From contig NZ_JAAAMI010000003.1 of the NCBI RefSeq assembly GCF_010500845.1, forward strand, positions 242,885-306,884: DNA of 64,000 nucleotides, written 5' to 3'. Made by a program: the position numbers and the translations under genes. This document shows positions 1 to 7,728 of the stretch, one piece after another (position 1 is the first letter of the stretch; the number at the start of each line of letters is the position of its first letter). The notes under the pieces were generated by a model, which had not been told where the DNA came from, did no database searches, and saw nothing but the letters and a program-made list of their open reading frames with translations. This DNA comes from Flagellimonas sediminis. GTDB lineage: Bacteria > Bacteroidota > Bacteroidia > Flavobacteriales > Flavobacteriaceae.

Positions 1-881
1 GAACCTGATCTTTCTTGGTTGCCGTGGTTACCGTCATTGTTTACGATCTGGACGCCATCAATGTAAAGCTTTGATCCGTCATCCGAAGAAGTGTAAAAGG
101 TATGACTTCCTGCGGTGTCTATTTGCAGGTAACCCTTGTATCGGATCCCAAAACTGTCAGTATCCCCTGGATCTTCCTGATTTTGGAGATTGTTTACGTC
201 AAAACTGGTGTACGTTCCAGATCCCAAGGCACCGGTGGTCGGAATATTATCGACAGTACTGCCAGAAGGTACACCATCGTAAAATTCAAAATCTATTTCA
301 CCATTACAAATTCCTGAAACGCCCTCAACGGTCACGTTATCAATAAAGTATTGTTCGTTGTTGTTGTTGTTGTACATCCGAACCCTGAGTTCAAGTGTAC
401 TATTTCCGGATGTGGGTATATTAACCGTATAAGAGGAGTTTAAAGGATCTGAATTGGAACCGGAGGCGTTCTCGAATTGCAGCCAAGAGCCTCCATCAAT
501 ACGGTATTCCCCAATGAAGTAATCCTGTCCATCATCCATACGGTTAGGGTCATTTACCCTAGTATCCATACTAAAACTGATGAAAGAGTACCCCGTTATG
601 TTGATAGCGTTAACCTGCCAAGTGCCCATTCCTCCCAAATTTCTTGCACGTAATTCGCTGTTTTGAACAGAAAGACTACCGCCTCTGTCGGTAGTCCAAC
701 TTGAGGCTGAAGGTCCCGTGGCAGTACCGCTGGTTGTACCATTACTATAGCTGAAGTTTTCACTCCAAAGTGTGGTCTGGGAAAAAGAGAGGAAGCTTCC
801 CCATAAAAAAAAGGCCAAGAGCAATTTATGGCCATTGGAAATTTTAGGGGATTTTCCCTTGACGAACAATGTTGAGGTCAT
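1..881 (-). CDS. Secreted PA14-domain protein, 5' part (C-terminus outside window)
   Basis: The minus strand is open from an ATG at 881-879 to the window edge, giving about 293 residues with no stop. It begins with a basic segment and a hydrophobic signal peptide (KLLLAFFLWGSFLSFSQ, residues about 19-35). A beta-rich region with jelly-roll character follows (about 36-195: SWTTDRGGSLSVQNSELRAR, then ELRVRMYNNNNNEQYFIDNV). The last part, from about 200, contains YKGYLQIDTAGSHTFYTSSD followed by DGSKLYIDGVQIVNNDG, a clear PA14 domain, a carbohydrate-binding beta barrel often found in adhesins and glycosidases. A promoter-like TTTT-N19-TAGCTTTG stands just upstream on this strand and supports the start. 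The protein is presumably surface or secreted and a possible type IX secretion cargo, but the C-terminal sorting domain that would prove this is not in the window. Confidence 0.8.
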   Translation of the reverse strand, partial: MTSTLFVKGKSPKISNGHKLLLAFFLWGSFLSFSQTTLWSENFSYSNGTTSGTATGPSASSWTTDRGGSLSVQNSELRARNLGGMGTWQVNAINITGYSFISFSMDTRVNDPNRMDDGQDYFIGEYRIDGGSWLQFENASGSNSDPLNSSYTVNIPTSGNSTLELRVRMYNNNNNEQYFIDNVTVEGVSGICNGEIDFEFYDGVPSGSTVDNIPTTGALGSGTYTSFDVNNLQNQEDPGDTDSFGIRYKGYLQIDTAGSHTFYTSSDDGSKLYIDGVQIVNNDGNHGNQERSG

Positions 882-901
882 GTTCCATGTTGATTTGAAT
901 A

Positions 902-932
902 CAAAGCTAAGCCCGTGATCCTTTACTGAAAA
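902..932 (-). promoter_or_regulatory. Promoter of the PA14-domain gene
   Basis: On the minus strand TTTT (932-929), a 19-nt spacer and TAGCTTTG (909-902) fit the Bacteroidota promoter consensus TTTG-N19-TAnnTTTG. The predicted transcript start, near 895, lies about 14 nt before the ATG at 881. No experimental support is available. Confidence 0.45.
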
Positions 933-1107
933 TATTTGTTGTGAAATGGGTATTTAGCCATGTTAATAGGTAAATTTGTTTAGTCTGGGGCTTTAACAAC
1001 AAGCGGAAACTGCAGGGGTCGTTTGTTGAAATGGCAAGTAATCTTGGGGTGCTCTGGACCAAACGCTTCATGAATAAAGGCGTATCAAAGTTTTGTGTGC
1101 CACATAC

Positions 1108-1139
1108 TTGCACTTGCGGAAATATTTGTCGTATATTTG
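1108..1139 (+). promoter_or_regulatory. Promoter of the rimP-nusA-infB operon
   Basis: TTG (1108-1110), 21 nt, then TATATTTG (1132-1139) match the Bacteroidota sigma-A consensus. The predicted transcription start is near 1146, giving a leader of about 62 nt that contains the hairpin at 1169-1189. Confidence 0.55.
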
Positions 1140-1168
1140 CGCCACTGAACGGATATAGAAGTATTCAT

Positions 1169-1193
1169 GAGGGGACTTTGTGTCCCCTCTTTT
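1169..1193 (+). terminator. Terminator-like hairpin in the rimP leader (possible attenuator)
   Basis: GAGGGGAC (1169-1176), loop TTTGT, GTCCCCTC (1182-1189) form a perfect 8-bp GC-rich stem followed at once by TTTT. It lies after the promoter and 14 nt before the rimP ATG, so it is inside the leader of rimP-nusA-infB rather than at the end of an upstream plus-strand gene; the gene on the left runs the other way. That position suggests attenuation, possibly feedback by NusA, but this is inference. Confidence 0.6.
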
Positions 1194-1207
1194 ATTACTG
1201 ATTTCTT

Positions 1208-1669
1208 ATGTTGAAGGAAAAAGTGGAATCGTTGTTGAGCAAGGCCTTGGAAGAACGTCCTTCCTTGTTTTTGATTGATTTTACCGTAGGCGGGGACAAT
1301 ACTATTAAAGTTGTTCTGGACGGTGATAAAGGAGTGAGCCTTCAGGATTGTATGGATGTGAGCAGGGCCATAGAACACAATCTCGACCGTGAGGAAGAAG
1401 ATTTTTCTCTCGAAGTGGCCTCGGCCGGAGCGGCTTCGCCCATGCGATTGCCAAGACAGTATGCCAAGAATATTGGACGACAATTGAAGGTACACACCAA
1501 TGGCCATGAATTGGAAGGAACTTTGGTGGAAACCTCTGAAAATAGTATTACCTTGGAGTGGAAGGCGCGTGAGCCCAAACCCAATGGTAAGGGAAAGGTA
1601 ACAGTGCAGAAAAAGCAAGAAATTGCATTTTCTGATATCCAGGAAGCAAAAGTTATATTAAAATTTTAA
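1208..1669 (+). CDS. rimP: Ribosome maturation factor RimP
   Basis: This 153-residue protein matches RimP in length and layout: an N-terminal alpha/beta domain (about 1-75) with DGDKGVSLQDCMDVSRAIEH and the family signature EVASAGAASPM near 69-79, then an SH3-like C-terminal domain (about 84-153). RimP acts in late maturation of the 30S ribosomal subunit in the cytoplasm. It is the first gene of rimP-nusA-infB, the usual bacterial order, and nusA begins 13 nt after its stop codon. The ATG at 1208 is the first in frame after the leader hairpin and gives the expected N-terminus. Confidence 0.95.
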   Translation: MLKEKVESLLSKALEERPSLFLIDFTVGGDNTIKVVLDGDKGVSLQDCMDVSRAIEHNLDREEEDFSLEVASAGAASPMRLPRQYAKNIGRQLKVHTNGHELEGTLVETSENSITLEWKAREPKPNGKGKVTVQKKQEIAFSDIQEAKVILKF

Positions 1670-1682
1670 TCGTAGTAGAAAA

Positions 1683-2915
1683 ATGGAAAACCTAGCGCTC
1701 ATCGAATCCTTTTCGGAGTTCAAGGACGATAAGTTTATAGACAGGGTGACCCTTATGGCCATTTTGGAAGAAGTGTTCCGAAGTGCCCTCAAGAAGAAGT
1801 TTGGTTCTGACGACAATTTTGATATCATCATCAACCCTGATAAAGGGGATTTGGAGATATGGAGAAACCGAGTGGTTGTGGAAGACGGTGAAGTGGAAGA
1901 TCCCAATGAGGAAATTTCCCTTACCGAAGCCAGAAAGATCGAGCCCGATTTTGAAGTTGGGGAAGATGTTTCGGAAGAAGTGAAACTCATCGATTTGGGG
2001 AGAAGGGCCATTTTGGCATTGCGCCAAAACCTTATATCCAAGATCCATGAGCATGATAACACCACGATCTATAAACAATTTAAAGATCTTGAAGGAGAGA
2101 TCTATACTGCTGAGGTTCATCACATCCGCCACAAGGCCGTTATCTTGTTGGACGATGAGGGCAATGAGATTATCCTTCCAAAAGAAAAACAGATTCCATC
2201 CGACTTTTTCCGCAAAGGGGACAACGTACGTGGAATCATTGAGAGTGTGGAGTTGAAAGGGAACAAGCCTACCATTATCATGTCCAGGACTTCCCCAACG
2301 TTTTTGGAGCAATTGTTCTTCCAAGAAATCCCAGAAGTGTTCGATGGATTGATTACCATTAAAAAGGCGGTCCGTATTCCTGGAGAAAAAGCCAAGGTTG
2401 CCGTGGATTCCTATGATGACAGAATCGACCCGGTTGGTGCCTGTGTGGGGATGAAGGGGTCTCGTATACATGGTATCGTTCGCGAATTGGGTAATGAGAA
2501 CATTGATGTGATCAACTGGACCAACAATGCGCAATTGATGATTACAAGGGCGCTGAGTCCTGCAAAGGTTTCTTCGGTTAAATTGAACGAAGAGAAAAAA
2601 ACAGCCCAGGTTTACCTAAAGCCAGAGGAAGTTTCCAAAGCTATTGGTAGAGGTGGGCATAACATACGATTGGCTGGTCAATTGACTGGTTATGAAATAG
2701 ATGTGTTCCGTGAAGGTGTGGAAGAAGATGTGGAATTGACCGAGTTCTCAGACGAAATCGAAAGCTGGGTAATAGAGGAATTCAAGAAGATTGGATTGGA
2801 TACCGCACGAAGCGTTTTGGAGCATGATTTGAACGATCTTACAAAACGAACCGATTTGGAAGAGGAAACTATCATGGATGTGATTCGCATCCTGAAGGAA
2901 GAATTTGAAGATTAG
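1683..2915 (+). CDS. nusA: Transcription termination/antitermination protein NusA
   Basis: The 410-residue product has the standard NusA order: N-terminal RNA-polymerase-binding domain (about 1-125), S1 domain (about 130-200, GEIYTAEVHHIRHKAVILL), and two KH domains. The first KH contains VGACVGMKGSRI near 250, the second has SKAIGRGGHNIRLA near 318-331. NusA binds RNA polymerase and nascent RNA and modulates pausing, termination and antitermination. At 410 residues it lacks the full acidic-repeat C-terminal domains of the longer E. coli protein; only a short acidic tail follows KH2. It lies between rimP and infB and is expected to be co-transcribed with them. Confidence 0.96.
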   Translation: MENLALIESFSEFKDDKFIDRVTLMAILEEVFRSALKKKFGSDDNFDIIINPDKGDLEIWRNRVVVEDGEVEDPNEEISLTEARKIEPDFEVGEDVSEEVKLIDLGRRAILALRQNLISKIHEHDNTTIYKQFKDLEGEIYTAEVHHIRHKAVILLDDEGNEIILPKEKQIPSDFFRKGDNVRGIIESVELKGNKPTIIMSRTSPTFLEQLFFQEIPEVFDGLITIKKAVRIPGEKAKVAVDSYDDRIDPVGACVGMKGSRIHGIVRELGNENIDVINWTNNAQLMITRALSPAKVSSVKLNEEKKTAQVYLKPEEVSKAIGRGGHNIRLAGQLTGYEIDVFREGVEEDVELTEFSDEIESWVIEEFKKIGLDTARSVLEHDLNDLTKRTDLEEETIMDVIRILKEEFED

Positions 2916-2956
2916 ACTTATATTAGCAGCGAATTTTAGGGCAAGGAAATTAATTT

Positions 2957-5692
2957 ATGGCAGAAAATCCAACAATACGACTTAATAAAGTTCTTAGGGA
3001 ATTGAACATTTCACTGGAAAGGGCGGTGGACTACCTGGCGGCCGAAGGCCACGAGGTAGAGGCACGTCCTACTACAAAAATTTCAGATGAGGTGTATCAG
3101 GTCCTGTTGGATGAGTTCCAAACGGATAAGAGTAAAAAAGTAGCTTCCAAAGAAGTTGGTGAAGAGAAGAGGAAGGAAAAAGAGGCTATCCGTGTCCAAA
3201 TGGAACAAGAACAAGAGGAACGAAGAATCGCCAGGGAAAAACGCAATTCGGAGCAACAGGTGATAAAGGCTAAGGCTGAACTTGCCGGACCAAAAACGGT
3301 TGGTAAAATCGACCTTGACGCAAAACCGAACTTGCCCAAGGTGGAAGAGCCCAAACAAGAGGTGGTGGAAGAACCAAAACTAACGCCGCCTGTTGAGGAG
3401 AAGCCGCCTGTTGTGGAGGTCAAGAAAGAGGAGGTGAAGGTTGAGCCCAAAGAGGAAAAAGTTGAAAAGGTTGAAAAGGTGGAAGAAGAGGATGGCCCTA
3501 AGGAGTCCGATACCATCAAGACCCAATACCAAAAACTTTCCGGACCTAAGATCACAGGTGATAAAATTGATCTTTCCCAATTCGAAAAGCCCAAAAAGAA
3601 AAAAGAGGACAATCAAAAGTCCAATACGGCTGGTTCGGATGCTGGAGCCGATAGAAGAAAACGCAGAAAGCGTATCGTTAAAAACGGTCCACAGCAACAG
3701 GGGGGCAATGGCCATCCGAACAGGCCCATGGGCAGTGGGCAAGGACCCCGAAAAGGGCAACGTCCTTCAACCATGCCAAAGGTAGAGCCTACCGAAGAAG
3801 AAGTACAAAAGCAGGTAAGGGAAACTTTGGAGAAACTCCAAGGTAAGGCCAGTAAAGGCAAAGGAGCCAAATACCGCAGGGAGAAAAGGGACCAACACCG
3901 CCAACAAACGGAGAAGGACCTGGAGCAACAGGAATTGGACAGCAAAATCCTCAAAGTTACAGAGTTCGTAACGGTAAACGAGGTAGCGGCCATGATGGAT
4001 GTTCCTACTACCAAGATTATATCTGCCTGTATGTCATTGGGTATCATGGTGACCATGAACCAACGTTTGGATGCAGAAACCCTTTCCATTGTAGCCGACG
4101 AATTTGGATATGAAGTTGAATTTGTCACCGCAGATATCGAAGAGGCCATTGAGGAGGAAGTAGATGCAGCGGAAGACTTGAAACCAAGGGCGCCGATTGT
4201 GACCGTAATGGGTCACGTTGACCACGGTAAAACCTCGCTGTTGGATTACATTCGAGAAGAGAACGTAATTGCTGGGGAAAGCGGTGGTATCACCCAGCAC
4301 ATCGGCGCGTATGGGGTAACCTTGGATGGTGGCCAGAGAATAACCTTCTTGGATACGCCGGGTCACGAAGCGTTTACCGCGATGCGTGCACGTGGTGCCC
4401 AGGTTACGGATATCGCCATCATTGTTATCGCTGCGGATGATGACATCATGCCACAGACCAAGGAAGCCATCAGCCATGCACAGGCAGCCGGTGTTCCCAT
4501 TGTGTTTGCTATCAACAAAGTGGATAAGCCTACGGCCAATCCAGATAAGATAAAAGAAGGACTTGCCCAAATGAACCTATTGGTTGAAGATTGGGGGGGT
4601 AAGATCCAATCCCATGACATTTCTGCCAAAACAGGACAGGGAGTTAAGGAGTTGTTGGAAAAGGTATTGCTTGAAGCCGAATTATTGGAGCTGAAAGCAA
4701 ATCCGGACAAATTGGCCTCAGGTACCGTTGTGGAGGCTTTCTTGGATAAAGGTCGTGGATATGTTTCCACTGTCTTGGTGCAGTCTGGTACCTTGAATAT
4801 TGGAGACTATGTATTGGCCGGAACCTGTAGTGGTAAAGTCAAGGCCATGCAGGATGAACGAGGAAAAATCATCAAAAAAGCTGGGCCCTCCACCCCAATT
4901 TCCATTTTGGGATTGGATGGGGCGCCACAGGCCGGTGATAGGTTCAATGTTCTGCAAGATGAACGTGAGGCCAAGCAAATTGCCGCAAAACGTTCGCAAT
5001 TGCAACGTGAACAATCGGTAAGGACACAGCGTCACATTACGTTGGATGAGATCGGAAGACGTATCGCCTTGGGCGACTTCAAGGAGTTGAACATTATCCT
5101 TAAAGGGGATGTGGATGGTTCCGTGGAGGCCTTGACCGATTCGTTCCAGAAATTGTCCACTGCTGAGATTCAGGTGAACATCATCCATAAAGGTGTTGGA
5201 GCCATTACCGAATCGGACGTGTTGTTAGCAAGTGCTTCAGATGCCATCATCATTGGATTTAACGTAAGGCCGATGGGTAATGCCCGTCAGGTTGCAGATA
5301 AGGAAGAAATCGATATCAGGACCTATTCCATCATCTACGATGCCATCAACGATCTTAAAGACGCCATGGAGGGCATGTTGTCACCAGAAATCAAAGAAGA
5401 GATCACCGGTAATGCCGAGATCAGGGAAACCTTCAAGATTTCCAAAATTGGCACCATTGCCGGTTGTATGGTGACAAGTGGTAAAATCTTTAGAAATTCG
5501 CGCATTAGGTTGATCCGTGATGGCGTGGTGGTCTACACAGGCGAGTTGGCTTCCTTGAAACGATTCAAGGATGACGTCAAGGAAGTATCCAAAGGGTATG
5601 ACTGTGGATTACAGATCAAAAATTATAATGACATTCGGGAAGGGGATATTGTAGAAGCCTTCCAAGAGGTTGCAGTGAAGAAAAAGCTGTAA
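2957..5692 (+). CDS. infB: Translation initiation factor IF-2
   Basis: The 911-residue protein starts with an IF2N domain (about 3-55, [21 protein letters not shown]) and continues through a long, highly charged linker rich in Lys, Glu and Pro (about 56-330). A second IF2N-like segment (about 335-395) and the GTPase domain follow: G1 GHVDHGKT at 419-426, G3 DTPGHE from 466, G4 NKVD at 520-523. Two beta-barrel domains flank domain III in the C-terminal half. IF-2 places initiator tRNA on the 30S subunit and promotes subunit joining with GTP hydrolysis. A strong intrinsic terminator follows 24 nt after the stop, closing the operon. Confidence 0.97.
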   Translation: MAENPTIRLNKVLRELNISLERAVDYLAAEGHEVEARPTTKISDEVYQVLLDEFQTDKSKKVASKEVGEEKRKEKEAIRVQMEQEQEERRIAREKRNSEQQVIKAKAELAGPKTVGKIDLDAKPNLPKVEEPKQEVVEEPKLTPPVEEKPPVVEVKKEEVKVEPKEEKVEKVEKVEEEDGPKESDTIKTQYQKLSGPKITGDKIDLSQFEKPKKKKEDNQKSNTAGSDAGADRRKRRKRIVKNGPQQQGGNGHPNRPMGSGQGPRKGQRPSTMPKVEPTEEEVQKQVRETLEKLQGKASKGKGAKYRREKRDQHRQQTEKDLEQQELDSKILKVTEFVTVNEVAAMMDVPTTKIISACMSLGIMVTMNQRLDAETLSIVADEFGYEVEFVTADIEEAIEEEVDAAEDLKPRAPIVTVMGHVDHGKTSLLDYIREENVIAGESGGITQHIGAYGVTLDGGQRITFLDTPGHEAFTAMRARGAQVTDIAIIVIAADDDIMPQTKEAISHAQAAGVPIVFAINKVDKPTANPDKIKEGLAQMNLLVEDWGGKIQSHDISAKTGQGVKELLEKVLLEAELLELKANPDKLASGTVVEAFLDKGRGYVSTVLVQSGTLNIGDYVLAGTCSGKVKAMQDERGKIIKKAGPSTPISILGLDGAPQAGDRFNVLQDEREAKQIAAKRSQLQREQSVRTQRHITLDEIGRRIALGDFKELNIILKGDVDGSVEALTDSFQKLSTAEIQVNIIHKGVGAITESDVLLASASDAIIIGFNVRPMGNARQVADKEEIDIRTYSIIYDAINDLKDAMEGMLSPEIKEEITGNAEIRETFKISKIGTIAGCMVTSGKIFRNSRIRLIRDGVVVYTGELASLKRFKDDVKEVSKGYDCGLQIKNYNDIREGDIVEAFQEVAVKKKL

Positions 5693-5715
5693 TCAGATTG
5701 ATAGTACTAAAAAGG

Positions 5716-5743
5716 AAATCCCGCTTATGGCGGGATTTTTTTT
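5716..5743. terminator. Intrinsic terminator after infB, shared with the convergent SPOR gene
   Basis: ATCCCGC (5718-5724), loop TTATG and GCGGGAT (5730-5736) form a 7-bp stem extended by A-T pairs, followed by a T run to 5743. It serves infB on the plus strand. It also abuts the stop codon of the minus-strand gene ending at 5742; the A-rich 5' flank gives a weaker T run on that strand. Confidence 0.85.
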
Positions 5744-6116
5744 ATGATTTGGATTCGTTCTCCGGTTTTAGGAGCATGGCATCTGGATATTTCTTTCGAA
5801 CCTCAAGATACTTTCGTTCCGCTTCCAATTTGGTCTTGAACCTGCCCAATCTTACACGATAGGTGGGCGATTCAAACTCGATTTTGGAGTACCAATCCGG
5901 AAAATCAATCTCTACTTGGGATTTTAGATTTTGGGCCTTTTGGTAGTCCCCAAAACCTACTTGAATCTGATAAAATCCAGATTTTGAATTTACGTCGGTA
6001 TATAATTTTACCAATTGGTCAATTTTTGGATCTTGCTGAATGGTCACCTTGCCCTCCTGTGCGGAAAGATGAAGTGTTAAACCTATCAAAATAGCAGTAA
6101 ATACGGGAGTTTTCAT
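5742..6116 (-). CDS. SPOR-domain secreted protein
   Basis: From the ATG at 6116 the product is 124 residues. It has a signal peptide (MKTPVFTAILIGLTLHLSAQ) and a C-terminal SPOR domain (about 45-117: GFYQIQVGFGDYQKAQNLKS, then YRVRLGRFKTKLEAERKYLE). SPOR domains bind denuded glycan strands of peptidoglycan, often at the septum, so a periplasmic envelope role is likely. A frame opening 36 nt further upstream starts with TTG and lies inside the promoter motif TACATTTG, so the ATG at 6116 is the better start. The family occurs widely next to housekeeping genes in flavobacteria; the specific role is unknown. Confidence 0.8.
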   Translation of the reverse strand: MKTPVFTAILIGLTLHLSAQEGKVTIQQDPKIDQLVKLYTDVNSKSGFYQIQVGFGDYQKAQNLKSQVEIDFPDWYSKIEFESPTYRVRLGRFKTKLEAERKYLEVRKKYPDAMLLKPENESKS

Positions 6117-6149
6117 ATTGTTCCGGTATTTTTGGATTATCTGTTGGTG

Positions 6150-6157
6150 CAAATGTA
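6150..6157 (-). promoter_or_regulatory. -7 element of the SPOR gene promoter
   Basis: TACATTTG reads on the minus strand from 6157 to 6150, with the predicted transcript start near 6143, about 27 nt before the ATG at 6116. The -33 element is weak (TTTC). Its position rules out the upstream TTG start. Confidence 0.4.
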
Positions 6158-6233
6158 ATTTATTATGTCCGAAACCGGATCGAGCCAGTTTATTTAGAAT
6201 CTTTATAAATTAGATGTTATAAATACCTTAACA

Positions 6234-6264
6234 TTTTAAAAAATGCCTGTATGTCTTACTTTTG
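6234..6264 (+). promoter_or_regulatory. Promoter of the act-cox operon
   Basis: TTTT (6234-6237), 19 nt, and TACTTTTG (6257-6264) match the Bacteroidota promoter pattern. The predicted transcription start is near 6271, leaving a leader of roughly 80 nt before the actA ATG at 6352. Confidence 0.5.
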
Positions 6265-6351
6265 TTGCCACTCTTGGTAGCGCAAAAAGCTATTGTTCTC
6301 AATTTCAATAGAAAGAATCGTGCCAAGGATTTCGATAGAAATTTCGTAAAT

Positions 6352-7695
6352 ATGAAAAAGGTTTTATACCGCCATCTATTTTCAAAAGTTTTAGGTTTAA
6401 CTCTCCTACTTTTCTCCACATCTCTTTACGCACAGGAAGAAACGGCCGCCGCTGAAACAGGTGGGGGTGATGCTGTCAAAGGAAAACAGCTTTTCAACCA
6501 AAACTGTGCCGCTTGTCATGCGTTGGATCGCAAGATGACCGGACCTGCCTTGGCCAATGTGGAGCAGCGTTTGGCAGACGATGCCGGCTTGGGTCGCGAA
6601 TGGATATATGCCTGGGTTAAGAATAGCCCTGGGGTAATTGCCTCTGGTGATGCTTATGCCACTGCGCTTTATGCGGAGTACAACCAAGCGGCCATGACCC
6701 CGTTCCCAACCTTGTCCAATCAGGATATTGATGATATCCTTGCCTATACCGCTGCACCTCCTGCAACTCCGGCTGTCGCTTCGGCAACCGCTACAGATGC
6801 CAGTGCTGGTTCGGCAGGATCATCTGGGGGAATCTCCAATGAAATGATTCTAGGTGCTTTGGTGCTTGTGTTTGGTCTGTTGGTGATAATGTTGATTTTG
6901 GTGAACAAGACCTTGCGTCGTATTGCTGAGGCCAATGGTGTTGTTCTCGAGCAGGAAAAGGAAAAGAGATTGCCCATTTGGAAGGCGTTCGCGCAAAACC
7001 AGTTCTTGGTTTTGGTGACCGCTATTTTCCTTCTTTTGGCCAGTGCCTACTTTGCTTACGGTTATATGATGCAAGTTGGGGTGGATCAAGGATATGCTCC
7101 TGTTCAGCCAATTCACTTCTCTCATAAAATTCATGCAGGTGATAACAAGGTCGATTGTAAATATTGTCACTCCTCTGCTAGGGTTTCCAAAACTTCGGGT
7201 ATTCCTTCATTGAATGTGTGTATGAACTGTCACAAATCCATTTACCAATACGCTGGAAATCCTGAAGGACCTTCTGCTGAGGATTTGGCTGCGGGACATA
7301 CCAATGATTTCTATACTGGTGAGATCAAGAAATTGTACAAGGCCGTTGGATGGGATGAGGAGAACCAAAAATACACAGGTGAGACACAACCTGTAGAATG
7401 GGTGAGGATCCACAATCTTCCCGATTTTGCCTACTTCAACCACTCCCAACACGTAACCGTAGCCGGTGTTGCATGTCAGACATGTCACGGTCCGGTTGAG
7501 GAAATGGAAATCGTGGAGCAATTCTCCCCGCTTACCATGGGATGGTGTATCAATTGTCACCGTACCACCAACGTGAAGATGGAAGGCAACGAATACTACG
7601 AGGCCATTCATGAAGAACTATCCAGGAAATATGGCGTTGGGCAGTTGACCGCTGCCATGATGGGTGGTATCGAATGTGGTAAGTGTCACTATTAA
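6352..7695 (+). CDS. actA: Alternative complex III multihaem cytochrome c subunit ActA
   Basis: The chosen ATG at 6352 gives 447 residues beginning with a signal peptide (MKKVLYRHLFSKVLGLTLLLFSTSLYAQ); an in-frame ATG 90 nt upstream would start inside the promoter. An N-terminal monohaem cytochrome c domain carries CAACH at 52-56. Two hydrophobic segments follow (about 160-190 and 215-240). The C-terminal domain has five more CxxCH sites: CKYCH 269, CMNCH 290, CQTCH 375, CINCH 399 and CGKCH 442, making six haem sites in all. In ACIII, ActA takes electrons from the Fe-S subunit ActB and passes them toward ActE or the oxidase at the periplasmic side. It heads an operon of eight respiratory genes. 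Confidence 0.93.
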   Translation: MKKVLYRHLFSKVLGLTLLLFSTSLYAQEETAAAETGGGDAVKGKQLFNQNCAACHALDRKMTGPALANVEQRLADDAGLGREWIYAWVKNSPGVIASGDAYATALYAEYNQAAMTPFPTLSNQDIDDILAYTAAPPATPAVASATATDASAGSAGSSGGISNEMILGALVLVFGLLVIMLILVNKTLRRIAEANGVVLEQEKEKRLPIWKAFAQNQFLVLVTAIFLLLASAYFAYGYMMQVGVDQGYAPVQPIHFSHKIHAGDNKVDCKYCHSSARVSKTSGIPSLNVCMNCHKSIYQYAGNPEGPSAEDLAAGHTNDFYTGEIKKLYKAVGWDEENQKYTGETQPVEWVRIHNLPDFAYFNHSQHVTVAGVACQTCHGPVEEMEIVEQFSPLTMGWCINCHRTTNVKMEGNEYYEAIHEELSRKYGVGQLTAAMMGGIECGKCHY

Positions 7696-7728
7696 GAATT
7701 AAAAAGCAGATAATCTCAGATATATCGT

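Larger units (their letters stand above)
882..1207. other. Divergent intergenic region between the PA14 gene and rimP
   Basis: This 326-base gap holds a minus-strand promoter at its left end and a plus-strand promoter plus a leader hairpin at its right end. Between about 940 and 1090 I see only an isolated TAAATTTG (971-978) without a clear -33 partner and no convincing coding or RNA signal. The short open frames here resemble no known family. Confidence 0.5.

Noticed and set aside
907..1113. Minus-strand frame of 68 codons between the PA14 gene and rimP
   Set aside because: No recognisable domain, no start context, and it overlaps the rimP promoter; probably a chance frame.
1692..2534. Long minus-strand frame antisense to nusA
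   Set aside because: NusA on the plus strand is certain; the antisense frame has no family features and follows from codon usage of the real gene.
6262..6351. N-terminal extension of actA by 30 codons
   Set aside because: It would start inside the -7 promoter element; the ATG at 6352 gives a normal signal peptide.
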